A stretch of 64,000 bases of DNA from Cellulomonas cellasea (lineage in GTDB: Bacteria; Actinomycetota; Actinomycetes; Actinomycetales; Cellulomonadaceae), in NCBI RefSeq assembly GCF_030372105.1, contig NZ_JAUDBQ010000003.1:186001-250000 (forward strand), written 5' to 3'. Each line of letters opens with the position of its first letter. Position 1 is the stretch's first letter. The translations under genes and the position numbers were made by a program. The notes beneath the pieces were generated by a model that saw only the letters and a program-made list of their open reading frames with translations, was not told where the DNA came from and searched no databases. Below are positions 53,327 through 61,992 of this stretch, in pieces.

Positions 53327-54976
53327 TCAGTGCGCCGTGGCCTTCTCGGCCCCGGCGCCCGTGAGCGAGCGCACCTCCATCTCGGCGAACTTGCCGGCCG
53401 CCGGAGGAGTCTTGCTGAGGTACGTCCCGACGATGCCGAGCAGGAAGGCCAGCGGGATCGAGATCAGCCCCGGGTTCTCCAGCGGGATGATCGCGAAGTC
53501 GACAGAGGTGTCCTTGATCATCGACAGGCTCGCCCCGGTGACCGGGTCGACCTTGCCGGACACCACCGGGGACAGCGCGATCAGCACGATGCAGGAGATG
53601 AGCCCGCCGTACATGCTCCACAGCGCGCCCGAGGTGTTGAACCGCTTCCAGAACAGCGAGTACAGGATGGTCGGCAGGTTCGCGCTGGCGGCCACCGCGA
53701 AGGCGAGCGCCACCAGGAACGCCACGTTCTGCCCGTTGGCGAAGATGCCGCCGACGATGGCCAGCAGGCCGATGGCCACCACGGTGATGCGGGCGACCCG
53801 CACCTCCTTGTCCGGGTCCACCTTCCCGTCCTTGATCACCGACGCGTAGATGTCATGCGCGAACGACGCGGCGGCGGTGATCGTCAGACCGGCCACCACC
53901 GCGAGGATCGTCGCGAACGCCACCGCGGAGATCAGCCCGAGCAGCACAGCTCCCCCGAGCTCGAACGCGAGGAGCGGCGCGGCCGAGTTGACCCCGCCAG
54001 GCGCCGCCCGGATCACGTCCGGCCCCACCAAGGCGCCGGCGCCGTAGCCCAACACCAGGGTGAACAGGTAGAAGATGCCGATCAGCCAGATCGCCCAGAC
54101 AACACTGCGCCGCGCCTCCTTGGCGCTCGGCACCGTGTAGAAGCGCATCAGCACGTGCGGCAGGCCCGCCGTGCCGAGCACCAGCGCGAGCGCGAGCGAC
54201 AGGAAGTTCAGCTGCGTCATCGACGTGGCGCCGTACTGCTTGCCGGGCTCGATGAGCGCCTCGCCGCCCGGGCCGGCCTTGTCGATCGCGCCCTGCAGCA
54301 GGGCCGAGAAGTCCATCCCGAACTCGCCCATGACCCAGATGGTCATGATGCCCGCGCCGGCGATGAGCAGCACCGCCTTGATGATCTGCACCCACGTGGT
54401 GCCCTTCATCCCGCCGACCAGCACGTACAGGATCATCAGCGCGCCGACCACGGCGATCACCACGCCCTGGCCCGCGACGCCGTCGATGCCCAGCAGCAGC
54501 GCCACCAGCCCGCCCGCGCCGGCCATCTGCGCCAGCAGGTAGAAGAACACCACCGTGAGGGTGGCCAGCGCCGCGGCCATCCGCACCGGGCGCTGCTTGA
54601 GCCGGAAGGACAGCACGTCCGCCATCGTGAACTTGCCGGTGTTGCGCATCAGCTCGGCCACCAGCAGCAGCGCCACCAGCCACGCCACCAGGAAGCCGAT
54701 CGAGTAGAGGAAGCCGTCGTAGCCGTTGACCGCGATGGCCCCGCAGATGCCGAGGAAGCTCGCCGCGGACAGGTAGTCCCCAGCGATCGCCGTGCCGTTC
54801 TGCGGCCCGGTGAACGAGCGGCCCGCCGCGTAGTAGTCGGCGGCGCTGCGGTTCGACTTCGAGGCGCGGAACACCACGACGAGCGTCACCAGGACGAACG
54901 CCAGGAAGATGCCGATGTTGACGGCCGGCTCGCCGATCTGGGCGGACTCCACGGCCGCCGCGACCCGCGCGCTCAC
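53327..54976 (-). CDS. actP: cation/acetate symporter (ActP/MctC family)
   Basis: Sodium/solute symporter of 549 residues with about 13 hydrophobic helices. FTGPQNGTAIAGDYLSAASF and the SSF signature region are typical of ActP and the Corynebacterium monocarboxylate carrier MctC. Its start overlaps the DUF485 gene by four bases, the usual YjcH-ActP arrangement. It should take up acetate or other short acids. A CRP-like site lies before the pair. Confidence 0.92.
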   Translation of the reverse strand: MSARVAAAVESAQIGEPAVNIGIFLAFVLVTLVVVFRASKSNRSAADYYAAGRSFTGPQNGTAIAGDYLSAASFLGICGAIAVNGYDGFLYSIGFLVAWLVALLLVAELMRNTGKFTMADVLSFRLKQRPVRMAAALATLTVVFFYLLAQMAGAGGLVALLLGIDGVAGQGVVIAVVGALMILYVLVGGMKGTTWVQIIKAVLLIAGAGIMTIWVMGEFGMDFSALLQGAIDKAGPGGEALIEPGKQYGATSMTQLNFLSLALALVLGTAGLPHVLMRFYTVPSAKEARRSVVWAIWLIGIFYLFTLVLGYGAGALVGPDVIRAAPGGVNSAAPLLAFELGGAVLLGLISAVAFATILAVVAGLTITAAASFAHDIYASVIKDGKVDPDKEVRVARITVVAIGLLAIVGGIFANGQNVAFLVALAFAVAASANLPTILYSLFWKRFNTSGALWSMYGGLISCIVLIALSPVVSGKVDPVTGASLSMIKDTSVDFAIIPLENPGLISIPLAFLLGIVGTYLSKTPPAAGKFAEMEVRSLTGAGAEKATAH

Positions 54977-55308
54977 GCGAGCGTCCCGTCTTCGATCTCA
55001 CGGCGAAGCTCGTCGGCCACCGGGTCCTGGTGCTTGTTCGCCCAGTTGGCGTACACCATCGTGATGACGAAGGTGGAGACGAACTGGCCGAGGCCGAGCA
55101 GCAGGCCGACAGTGATGTTGCCGGACACCCGGGTGCTCATGAAGTCGTGGGCGTAGTCGGCCAGGAGGACGTAGAGCAGGTACCAGGCCAGGAAGAACGC
55201 GGTCATGGGAAAGACGAACCGGCGGAACCGCCGCCGCAGCGCCTGGAACTCCGGCGAGCGTTGCACCCGTTCGTAGTCGGTCTCATGCTGCTGGGCCACC
55301 TCGGACAT
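54973..55308 (-). CDS. DUF485 (YjcH-like) membrane protein
   Basis: 111 residues with two hydrophobic helices (FFLAWYLLYVLLADY and GQFVSTFVITMVYANW). DUF485 proteins almost always accompany ActP symporters, perhaps as a subunit; the role is not known. ATG 55308 has GGAGG five bases upstream. Confidence 0.9.
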   Translation of the reverse strand: MSEVAQQHETDYERVQRSPEFQALRRRFRRFVFPMTAFFLAWYLLYVLLADYAHDFMSTRVSGNITVGLLLGLGQFVSTFVITMVYANWANKHQDPVADELRREIEDGTLA

Positions 55309-55353
55309 CGTGCCTCCGTGGGTCGTGGCGGCCCCGTTGCCGCCGCGACCTAC

Positions 55354-55369
55354 TGTGACGCACACCACA
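55354..55369 (-). promoter_or_regulatory. CRP/GlxR-like site before the DUF485-actP pair
   Basis: TGTGACGCACACCACA fits TGTGA-N6-TCACA with one mismatch. It lies 45 bp upstream of the DUF485 start. In Corynebacterium GlxR sites control acetate genes. Confidence 0.5.
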
Positions 55370-55444
55370 GGTGGAAGTCACGCATTTGCCTGTGAATACG
55401 ACAAACGGGCGAACAAATTCGCGTGGGGCCGCCTCGACCAGGCG

Positions 55445-58192
55445 CTAGTGGCCCGCCTCATGCCAGCTCGCGCCCACCCCCACCGAGACGTCCAGCGGCA
55501 CGTCCAACGTGCCCGCGGCCCCCATCTGCTCCCGGACCACAGCCTCGACCTCGTCCCGCTCCCCCGGCGCGACCTCGAGCACCAACTCGTCGTGGACCTG
55601 CAGCAGCAGCCGCGAGCGCAGCCCGCGCCGGGTGATCTCGCGCTCGACGCCGAGCATCGCGACCTTGATGAGGTCGGCCGCGCTGCCCTGGATCGGGGCG
55701 TTGAGCGCCATCCGCTCGGCCATCTCACGGCGCTGGCGGTTGTCGCTGGTGAGGTCCGGCAGGTAGCGGCGGCGGCCCATGATCGTGGCGGTGTAGCCGG
55801 TGGCGCGGGCCTCGTCGACGACGCCGGTCAGGTACTGGCGCACCCCGCCGAACCGCGAGAAGTAGTCGTCCATGAGGCGGGCTGCCTCGCCGACCTCGAT
55901 GTTGAGCTGCTTGGACAGGCCGAAGGAGGAGAGCCCGTAGGCCAGGCCGTAGCTCATCGCCTTGATCTTGGACCGCATCGCCGGCGTGACCTCGTCGGTG
56001 GGCACGGAGAACACCCGCGAGCCGACGTAGTTGTGCAGGTCCTCCCCGGAGTTGAAGGCGTCGATGAGGCCCTCGTCGCCGGACAGGTGCGCCATGATCC
56101 GCATCTCGATCTGCGAGTAGTCGGCGGTCAGCAGCGTCTCGTAGCCCTCGCCCACCACGAACGCGCGCCGGATCTGCCGGCCCGCCTCGGTGCGGATCGG
56201 GATGTTCTGCAGGTTCGGGTCCGTCGAGGACAGGCGCCCCGTCGCGGCGATGGTCTGCTGGAACGTGGTGTGGATGCGCCCGTCGTCGGCGACCGAGCGC
56301 AGCAGCCCCTCGACCGTCTGGCGCAGCCGGATCGCGTCGCGGTGGGCCAGCAGGTGGGCCAGGAACGGGTGCTCGGTGCGGGTGTACAGGTCGGCGAGGC
56401 TCGCCGCGTCGGTGGTGTAGCCCGTCTTGATCTTCTTGGTCTTCGGCATGCCGAGCTGGTCGAACAGCACCTCTTGGAGCTGCTTCGGGGAGCCCAGGTT
56501 CACCTCGCGGCCGATCACGTCATACGCCTCGGTGGCGGCCGTCTGCACCTGCGCGTCGAAGAGCTTCTCCAGCTCGCGCAGGTAGTCGACGTCCGCGGCG
56601 ATCCCGCGGTGCTCCATCGCGGCCAGGACGTCCTCAAGGGGCAGCTCCAGCCGGGTGAGCAGGTCAGCCGCCCCGCGGTCGGCCAGGGCGTCCGCGAGCA
56701 CCCCGGAGAGCTCGCTCACCGCCGCCGCGCGCTCGGCGGCGCGCTGGTGCTCGTCGGAGCCGTCGATCTCGAGGTCGAGGGCGCCCTGCGAGCCGGTGGC
56801 GCCAGCGCCCGACGCCAGCTCACGGTGCAGGTACCGCACCGTGAGGGAGGGCAGGTCGTAGGAGCGCTGGTCGGGGTGGCACAGGTAGGCGGCCACCTCG
56901 GTGTCGAAGACGACGCCCGCGAGCGGCAGGCCGCGCCCGGTGAGCGCGTGCCATGCGGACTTGGCCCCGTGCACGGACTTGGGCGCCGACGCGTCGGCCA
57001 GCCATGCGGCCAGCGCCGCCTCGTCCTGCGGGTCGATGGTCGTCAGGTCGAGCGACACGGCCGAGGCTCCGTCGTCGGCGATCGCCAGGCCCCACGCGTC
57101 CCCGGCTCCCGGCCGGACGGCGCCGCGCACGTCGAGTCCGAGCTCGCGGCCGGCGCGGGCCGCGAGCCAGCCACCCAGCCCACCCGGCGCCAGCTCTGTG
57201 ACGTCGACGGGCTCGCCCGCCTCGACGGGCGCCGCCGCCTCGCCGGGCATGGCCGCGAACAGCCGCTCGCGCAGCGCGGTGAACTGCAGCGAGTCGAACA
57301 CCCGGTGCATGGCCTCGCGGTCCCACGGCTGGACGGCCAGGTCGGCGGGGCCGAGCGGCAGCTCGAGGTCCGTCAGCAGGTGGTTGAGCTCGCGGTTGAG
57401 CACCACCTGGTCGAGGTGCTCGCGCAGGGACTCCCCCGCCTTGCCCTTGATCGTGGGGGCCGCGGCGATGATGCCCTCGAGGCCCCCGTACGCGGTGATC
57501 CACTTGGCGGCGGTCTTCGGCCCCACGCCGGGGACGCCGGGCAGGTTGTCGCTGGTCTCCCCCACGAGCGCCGCGAGGTCGGAGTACTGGCCCGGGTCAA
57601 CGCCGTACTTGGCGCGCACCGCCTCGGGGGTCATCCGCGTGAGCTCGGAGACGCCGCGGATCGGGTACAGCAGCGTGACGTCCTCGTTGACGAGCTGGAA
57701 CGCGTCGCGGTCGCCCGAGCAGATGAGCACCTGCATGCCCGCCGCGCGCGCCTGCGTCGAGAGGGTCGCCAGCACGTCGTCCGCCTCGTAGTTCTCCCGC
57801 TCGATCACCGGGACGCGCATGGTCTCCAGCACCTCGCGGATCAGCGGGACCTGGCCGCGGAACGGCTGCGGGGTCTCGTCGCGGGTCCCCTTGTACGCCG
57901 GGTACCGCTCGGTGCGGAACGTCGTGCGGCCCATGTCGAACGCGACAGCCAGGTGGGTCGGCTGCTCGTCGGCGAGGATCTTGGTGAGCATCGACGTGAA
58001 GCCGTACACCGCGTTGGTGGGCTGGCCCGTGGTGGTGGAGAAGTTCTCCACCGGCAGCGCGAAGTAGGCGCGGTAGGCCATCGAGTGCCCGTCGATGAGC
58101 AGCAGGCGCGCGGGCGCGGAGGCTCCAGACGGGGTGGCCGCACTGGTCTCGGGGGCGGTCGGCTGGCTGTCGGTTGGCTGAACGTCGCTCAC
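55445..58192 (-). CDS. polA: DNA polymerase I
   Basis: 915 residues: an N-terminal 5'-3' exonuclease (LLLIDGHSMAYRAYFAL, DYSDLAALVGETSDNLPG region), a degenerate 3'-5' exonuclease lacking its metal ligands (VHGAKSAWHAL where a catalytic motif would stand), and the polymerase domain (ADYSQIEMRIMAHLSGD, RRRYLPDL, LLLQVHDELVLEV). GTG 58192 is used; an ATG at 58213 would overlap the divergent thioesterase gene. Confidence 0.95.
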   Translation of the reverse strand: MSDVQPTDSQPTAPETSAATPSGASAPARLLLIDGHSMAYRAYFALPVENFSTTTGQPTNAVYGFTSMLTKILADEQPTHLAVAFDMGRTTFRTERYPAYKGTRDETPQPFRGQVPLIREVLETMRVPVIERENYEADDVLATLSTQARAAGMQVLICSGDRDAFQLVNEDVTLLYPIRGVSELTRMTPEAVRAKYGVDPGQYSDLAALVGETSDNLPGVPGVGPKTAAKWITAYGGLEGIIAAAPTIKGKAGESLREHLDQVVLNRELNHLLTDLELPLGPADLAVQPWDREAMHRVFDSLQFTALRERLFAAMPGEAAAPVEAGEPVDVTELAPGGLGGWLAARAGRELGLDVRGAVRPGAGDAWGLAIADDGASAVSLDLTTIDPQDEAALAAWLADASAPKSVHGAKSAWHALTGRGLPLAGVVFDTEVAAYLCHPDQRSYDLPSLTVRYLHRELASGAGATGSQGALDLEIDGSDEHQRAAERAAAVSELSGVLADALADRGAADLLTRLELPLEDVLAAMEHRGIAADVDYLRELEKLFDAQVQTAATEAYDVIGREVNLGSPKQLQEVLFDQLGMPKTKKIKTGYTTDAASLADLYTRTEHPFLAHLLAHRDAIRLRQTVEGLLRSVADDGRIHTTFQQTIAATGRLSSTDPNLQNIPIRTEAGRQIRRAFVVGEGYETLLTADYSQIEMRIMAHLSGDEGLIDAFNSGEDLHNYVGSRVFSVPTDEVTPAMRSKIKAMSYGLAYGLSSFGLSKQLNIEVGEAARLMDDYFSRFGGVRQYLTGVVDEARATGYTATIMGRRRYLPDLTSDNRQRREMAERMALNAPIQGSAADLIKVAMLGVEREITRRGLRSRLLLQVHDELVLEVAPGERDEVEAVVREQMGAAGTLDVPLDVSVGVGASWHEAGH

Positions 58193-58211
58193 GGGTGCCA
58201 ACCTATCTGCC

Positions 58212-58616
58212 ATGACTGACGACGCCGTGCCGCCGACCTTTCCCGGGACCCTCATCGACCGGATGGGCATCACGATCCTCGAGGTGTCGCCCGAGCGGGC
58301 TGTGGGCACGATGCCCGTCGAGGGCAACACCCAGCCGTATGGGCTGCTGCACGGCGGGGCGTCGGCCGCGCTCGCCGAGACGCTCGGGTCGCTGGCCGCG
58401 GCGGCCCACGCCGGCGAGGGCCGGATCGCGGTGGGGATCGAGCTCAACGCGACGCATCACCGCGGCGCGACGTCGGGGACGGTGACGGGGACGGCGCGCG
58501 CGCTGCACCTCGGATCGCGTGTCGCGAGCTACGAGATCGTCGTCGAGGACTCGGACTCGCGCAGGGTCTGCACGGCGCGATTGACCTGCATGGTGATGGC
58601 GGGCCGCGACCGCTGA
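58212..58616 (+). CDS. PaaI-type hotdog-fold thioesterase
   Basis: 134 residues. GLLHGGASAALAETLGSLAA is the hotdog helix motif, with the Gly-rich turn and the Glu (AETLG) used in catalysis. Acts on acyl-CoA thioesters; the substrate is not known. Divergent from polA by 19 bp. The last 88 bp overlap the convergent GNAT gene. Confidence 0.88.
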   Translation: MTDDAVPPTFPGTLIDRMGITILEVSPERAVGTMPVEGNTQPYGLLHGGASAALAETLGSLAAAAHAGEGRIAVGIELNATHHRGATSGTVTGTARALHLGSRVASYEIVVEDSDSRRVCTARLTCMVMAGRDR

Positions 58617-59299
58617 CCGGCGTCTTGCACGCTGCCCGGGTCGACAGCCTCGCCCCGGGCGGCCGCCCGCACCTGGCGGCGCCGGGCGATCAGGTCCTCG
58701 AGCCCACGCCCTGACGCGCGTCGGGACTGCGCCCCGGCGGTCTCGCCGACCAAGCGCCGTTGCAGGGCGCTGGTGCTCACCACCCGGTGCGCGGCAGCGG
58801 GCGCGAAGCCGAGCCGCACGAAGAACCGCTGCATCCCGCGTGCGCCGGGCAGGGGCGCCGCGTACACCTCGGTGGCGCCGCCGAGCTCGGCGACCTCGAG
58901 CGCGCCCGCCATCAGCGCATGGCCGAGGCCACGCCGGCGCGCCCGGGGAGCCACATAGATCGCCTCGAGGTTGAGGCTCACCAAGTCCGTGAACGGGCCG
59001 GGCCCGACGAGCTGGCCGAGCAGCAGGCCCGCGGGCTCGCCGTCGAGGAGCCCGACCAGGAGTTGGCCGCCGGGCGAGGCGAGCAGCGCGCCGAGCTGGT
59101 CCCGCAATCGGTCACCGTCGTCGCTGCAGAGCTGGGCGCCCATCGTGGACTCGCTGCGCGCGGCGAGGCAGAGGTCGACGAGGGCAGGGAGGTCCCCGGG
59201 CTCCGCGGGTCGCACCTGGGCTCCTGGACGCACCGGCGTCGGCCTCCCGTCCTTTTCTCGTCGCGGTCGGAGTCGACACACCGTCCGCGACCCGATCAT
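58529..59299 (-). CDS. GNAT family N-acetyltransferase with C-terminal extension
   Basis: 256 residues. The acetyl-CoA loop is PRARRRGLGHALM and the fold ends near RFFVRLGFAPA. About 80 further residues, basic and rich in Arg, Ala and Gln (LEDLIARRRQVRAAARGE region), follow; this basic tail is the part that overlaps the thioesterase gene. Substrate unknown. Confidence 0.78.
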   Translation of the reverse strand: MIGSRTVCRLRPRREKDGRPTPVRPGAQVRPAEPGDLPALVDLCLAARSESTMGAQLCSDDGDRLRDQLGALLASPGGQLLVGLLDGEPAGLLLGQLVGPGPFTDLVSLNLEAIYVAPRARRRGLGHALMAGALEVAELGGATEVYAAPLPGARGMQRFFVRLGFAPAAAHRVVSTSALQRRLVGETAGAQSRRASGRGLEDLIARRRQVRAAARGEAVDPGSVQDAGQRSRPAITMQVNRAVQTLRESESSTTIS

Positions 59300-59370
59300 G
59301 ACAAACCCAGGGCGTCGTGCCTAGTCGGCGGCCCCACCAGCGCAACGACGCCCGCGCGCCACGCGGACAA

Positions 59371-59386
59371 TCACTCCAAATAGTGA
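59371..59386. promoter_or_regulatory. dyad upstream of the liv operon
   Basis: TCACT-CCAAAT-AGTGA, a perfect 5-bp dyad in a locally A/T-richer stretch of a 257-bp gap. No regulator can be named. Confidence 0.4.
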
Positions 59387-59556
59387 ATGATGACCGATTC
59401 GTCCCGCATACTGTCGCGCTGTGCGTAATGCACCGGACACAATCCGCTCCTAGTCTCCTCCCCACTCGGAGCCTGGCTTCGTTCGGCGCCATGCCGAGGA
59501 CGGCGACGCGCCACAGACCGTGAACCACCGATCGAACCGACCGGACGGAGGTCCCA

Positions 59557-60993
59557 GTGCGCCGAGCCGCGTCACCGGACCGATTCACCAGCTCGCGCAC
59601 ACGGATCGCGCACCGCTCACGGCGGCGCGCGCTCGTCCCGCTGCTGACCGTGCTGCTCAGCGTGCTCGCCGCGCTGCTGGCCGCGATCCCCGCCCAGGCC
59701 GCGGCAGTGGCCTGCGCCGCCGACGCAGCGACGGGCTGCATCGGCGGGACGATCCGCACCGCGGCCGGCGAGCCCGCTGCCGGCATCGGCCTCACGGTCT
59801 CCGGGCAGGGTGAGAGCCTCGAGGTGGTCACCGGGGTCGACGGCCGCTGGTCCACGCCGGTGACCACGGCCGGCGACTACGAGGTGCTGCTCGACGAGGC
59901 CACGCTCCCGGACGGGGAGACCCTGCGGGACCCGGCGGCCAACCCGCGCACGGTCGCCGTGCGGCTCGGCGCCAGCGTCGGGGCGCTGTTCCCGCTGGGC
60001 GCCCCCACGTCGGGCGGCGGCGGTGGGGACGGCAGCACGTCGAGCGCCACCGCGGAGCCGGGCACGGACCCCGCGGTGACCACGCCCGACAGCGGCAAGC
60101 CGAGCGGCATCACCGCGCAGCGCGTCGCGCAGCAGACCGTCAACGGCATCGTCTTCGGGCTCCTGCTGGCCCTCGCCTCGGTGGGCTTGTCGCTCATCTA
60201 CGGCACCACCGGGCTGAGCAACTTCGCCCACGGCGAGCAGGTCACCCTCGGGGCCTTGTTGGCCTACGTCGGCTGCCAACTGCTCGACCTGCCGCTGCTC
60301 GTCTCGGGCGTCGTGGCGGTGCTGCTCGGGGCCGCGTCCGGGTGGTTGCAGGACGCCGGCATCTGGCATCCGCTGCGCAGGCGCAGAGTGGGCACCACGC
60401 AGCAGATGATCGTCACGATCGGCCTGTCGATGGCGCTGCAGTACACGTACCAGTTCTTCCTCGGCGGCAGCCCGCTGCGCATCGTCACCGCGAACCCCAA
60501 GCCGGTGCGCATCGGCGGGATGCTGTTCACCCAGCAGTCGCTGACCTCCGCCGGCATCGCGATCATCGCCATCGGCGCTGTGGCGTACTTCCTGGTGATG
60601 ACCCGCACCGGCCGCGCCACCCGGGCCGTCTCGGACAACCCGGCGCTCGCCGCCGCGTCCGGCATCACCGTCGAGCGGATCGTGCGCATCGTGTGGACCC
60701 TGGGCGCGGGGCTCGCGGCCCTCGGCGGGGTGCTGCTCGGCCTGTACTTCAACGCGACGAACTGGAACATGGGCGGCGCGATCCTGCTGCTGATGTTCGC
60801 CGCGGTCACCCTCGGCGGCCTCGGCACCGCGTGGGGGGCCCTGGTGGGCTCGCTCGTCATCGGCCTCGTCGTCGAGCTGTCGACGTTCGTCATCCCGAGC
60901 GACATGCGCTACGCGGGCGCGCTCGTCATCCTCATCCTCGTCCTGCTCGTCCGGCCCCAGGGCATCCTGGGCCGCGCCGAGCGCATCGGCTGA
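59557..60993 (+). CDS. livH: branched-chain amino acid ABC transporter permease LivH with exported N-terminal domain
   Basis: 478 residues, about 190 longer than plain LivH. Order: a signal-like helix (about 25-47, ending AIPAQAAA), a carboxypeptidase regulatory-like beta-sandwich (about 58-145; GGTIRTAAGEPAAGIGLTV, VTGVDGRWSTPVTTAGDYEV), a Gly/Ser/Thr linker (150-185), then the permease (from ~190; NGIVFGLLLALASVGLSLIYG). Two Cys flank the domain start (53, 61). GTG 59557 has GGAGG five bases upstream. First gene of the liv operon. Confidence 0.88.
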   Translation: MRRAASPDRFTSSRTRIAHRSRRRALVPLLTVLLSVLAALLAAIPAQAAAVACAADAATGCIGGTIRTAAGEPAAGIGLTVSGQGESLEVVTGVDGRWSTPVTTAGDYEVLLDEATLPDGETLRDPAANPRTVAVRLGASVGALFPLGAPTSGGGGGDGSTSSATAEPGTDPAVTTPDSGKPSGITAQRVAQQTVNGIVFGLLLALASVGLSLIYGTTGLSNFAHGEQVTLGALLAYVGCQLLDLPLLVSGVVAVLLGAASGWLQDAGIWHPLRRRRVGTTQQMIVTIGLSMALQYTYQFFLGGSPLRIVTANPKPVRIGGMLFTQQSLTSAGIAIIAIGAVAYFLVMTRTGRATRAVSDNPALAAASGITVERIVRIVWTLGAGLAALGGVLLGLYFNATNWNMGGAILLLMFAAVTLGGLGTAWGALVGSLVIGLVVELSTFVIPSDMRYAGALVILILVLLVRPQGILGRAERIG

Positions 60994-61005
60994 CGGAGGC
61001 CACCC

Positions 61006-61992
61006 ATGGACTGGCAGCAGATCCTCACCAACGTCGCCGGCGAGATCATCGCCCCGACCACCGCGGCGTACGCGCTCGCGGCGATCGGCCTCAACGTGCA
61101 CTTCGGCATGACCGGGCTGCTCAACTTCGGGCAGGCCGGGTTCATGCTGCTCGGCGCCTACGGCTACGCCATCGCGTCCATCGCGGGCTGGCCGGTGTGG
61201 GCGGCGTTCCTCGTGGCGCTGGCCTGCGCGGTGGTCTTCGCGCTGATCCTCGGCGTGCCGACGCTCAAATTGCGCGGCGACTACCTGGCGATCGTCACGA
61301 TCGCCGCGGCGGAGATCATCCGCATGGTCGGGCGCTCCACCTCGATGACCGCTGTCACCGGGGGCAACGCGGGCCTGGCCGGTGACGGCTTCAAGGGCTC
61401 CTTCCAAGACTTGTCGCCCCTGCCGGACGGGAACTTCGCGATCGGCCCGTGGTCGTACTCGCTCAACCTGTCCAACTCGTGGTGGGTGCGCATCGTCGGC
61501 TGGGCCCTGGTGGCCCTCGCGTGCTTCCTGGTGTGGCGGTGGATGAACAGCCCGTGGGGCCGGGTGCTCAAAGGCATCCGCGAGGACGAGGACGCGGTCC
61601 GATCGCTCGGCAAGAACGTGTACGCCTACAAGATGCAGGCGCTCGTCCTGGGCGGCGCGATCGGCGCGGTGGCGGGGATCGTGTACGTGCTGCCACGAGC
61701 CGTCCAACCGGACTCGATGGGCCGCCCCATGACGTTCTACGTGTGGACGATCCTGCTACTGGGCGGCGCCGCCACGGTGTTCGGGCCGGTGCTCGGGTCG
61801 ATCCTGCTGTGGACGACGCTCATGCTGATCAAGACGGTGCTGCGCGACGTGGTGCCCACGACCGTGCTGCGCACCGAGCAGATCGAGATGCTCGGGTGGG
61901 TGCTGGTCGGCGTGACCCTCATGCTCCTGGTGATCTTCCGACCACAAGGAATCCTCGGCGACCGCAAGGAGCTGGCGATCGATGTCCGCTGA
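61006..61992 (+). CDS. livM: branched-chain amino acid ABC transporter permease LivM
   Basis: 328 residues with about eight to ten helices. GLNVHFGMTGLLNFGQAGFMLLG and LRGDYLAIVTIAAAEIIRM are the typical LivM motifs. ATG follows GGAGG. Twelve bases after livH; it overlaps livG by 11 bp. Forms the channel with LivH. Confidence 0.93.
   Translation: MDWQQILTNVAGEIIAPTTAAYALAAIGLNVHFGMTGLLNFGQAGFMLLGAYGYAIASIAGWPVWAAFLVALACAVVFALILGVPTLKLRGDYLAIVTIAAAEIIRMVGRSTSMTAVTGGNAGLAGDGFKGSFQDLSPLPDGNFAIGPWSYSLNLSNSWWVRIVGWALVALACFLVWRWMNSPWGRVLKGIREDEDAVRSLGKNVYAYKMQALVLGGAIGAVAGIVYVLPRAVQPDSMGRPMTFYVWTILLLGGAATVFGPVLGSILLWTTLMLIKTVLRDVVPTTVLRTEQIEMLGWVLVGVTLMLLVIFRPQGILGDRKELAIDVR

Noticed and set aside
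55310-58219. 969-codon plus-strand open frame opposite polA
   Set aside because: Shadow of polA; rich in Val, Gly, Arg and His with no motif.
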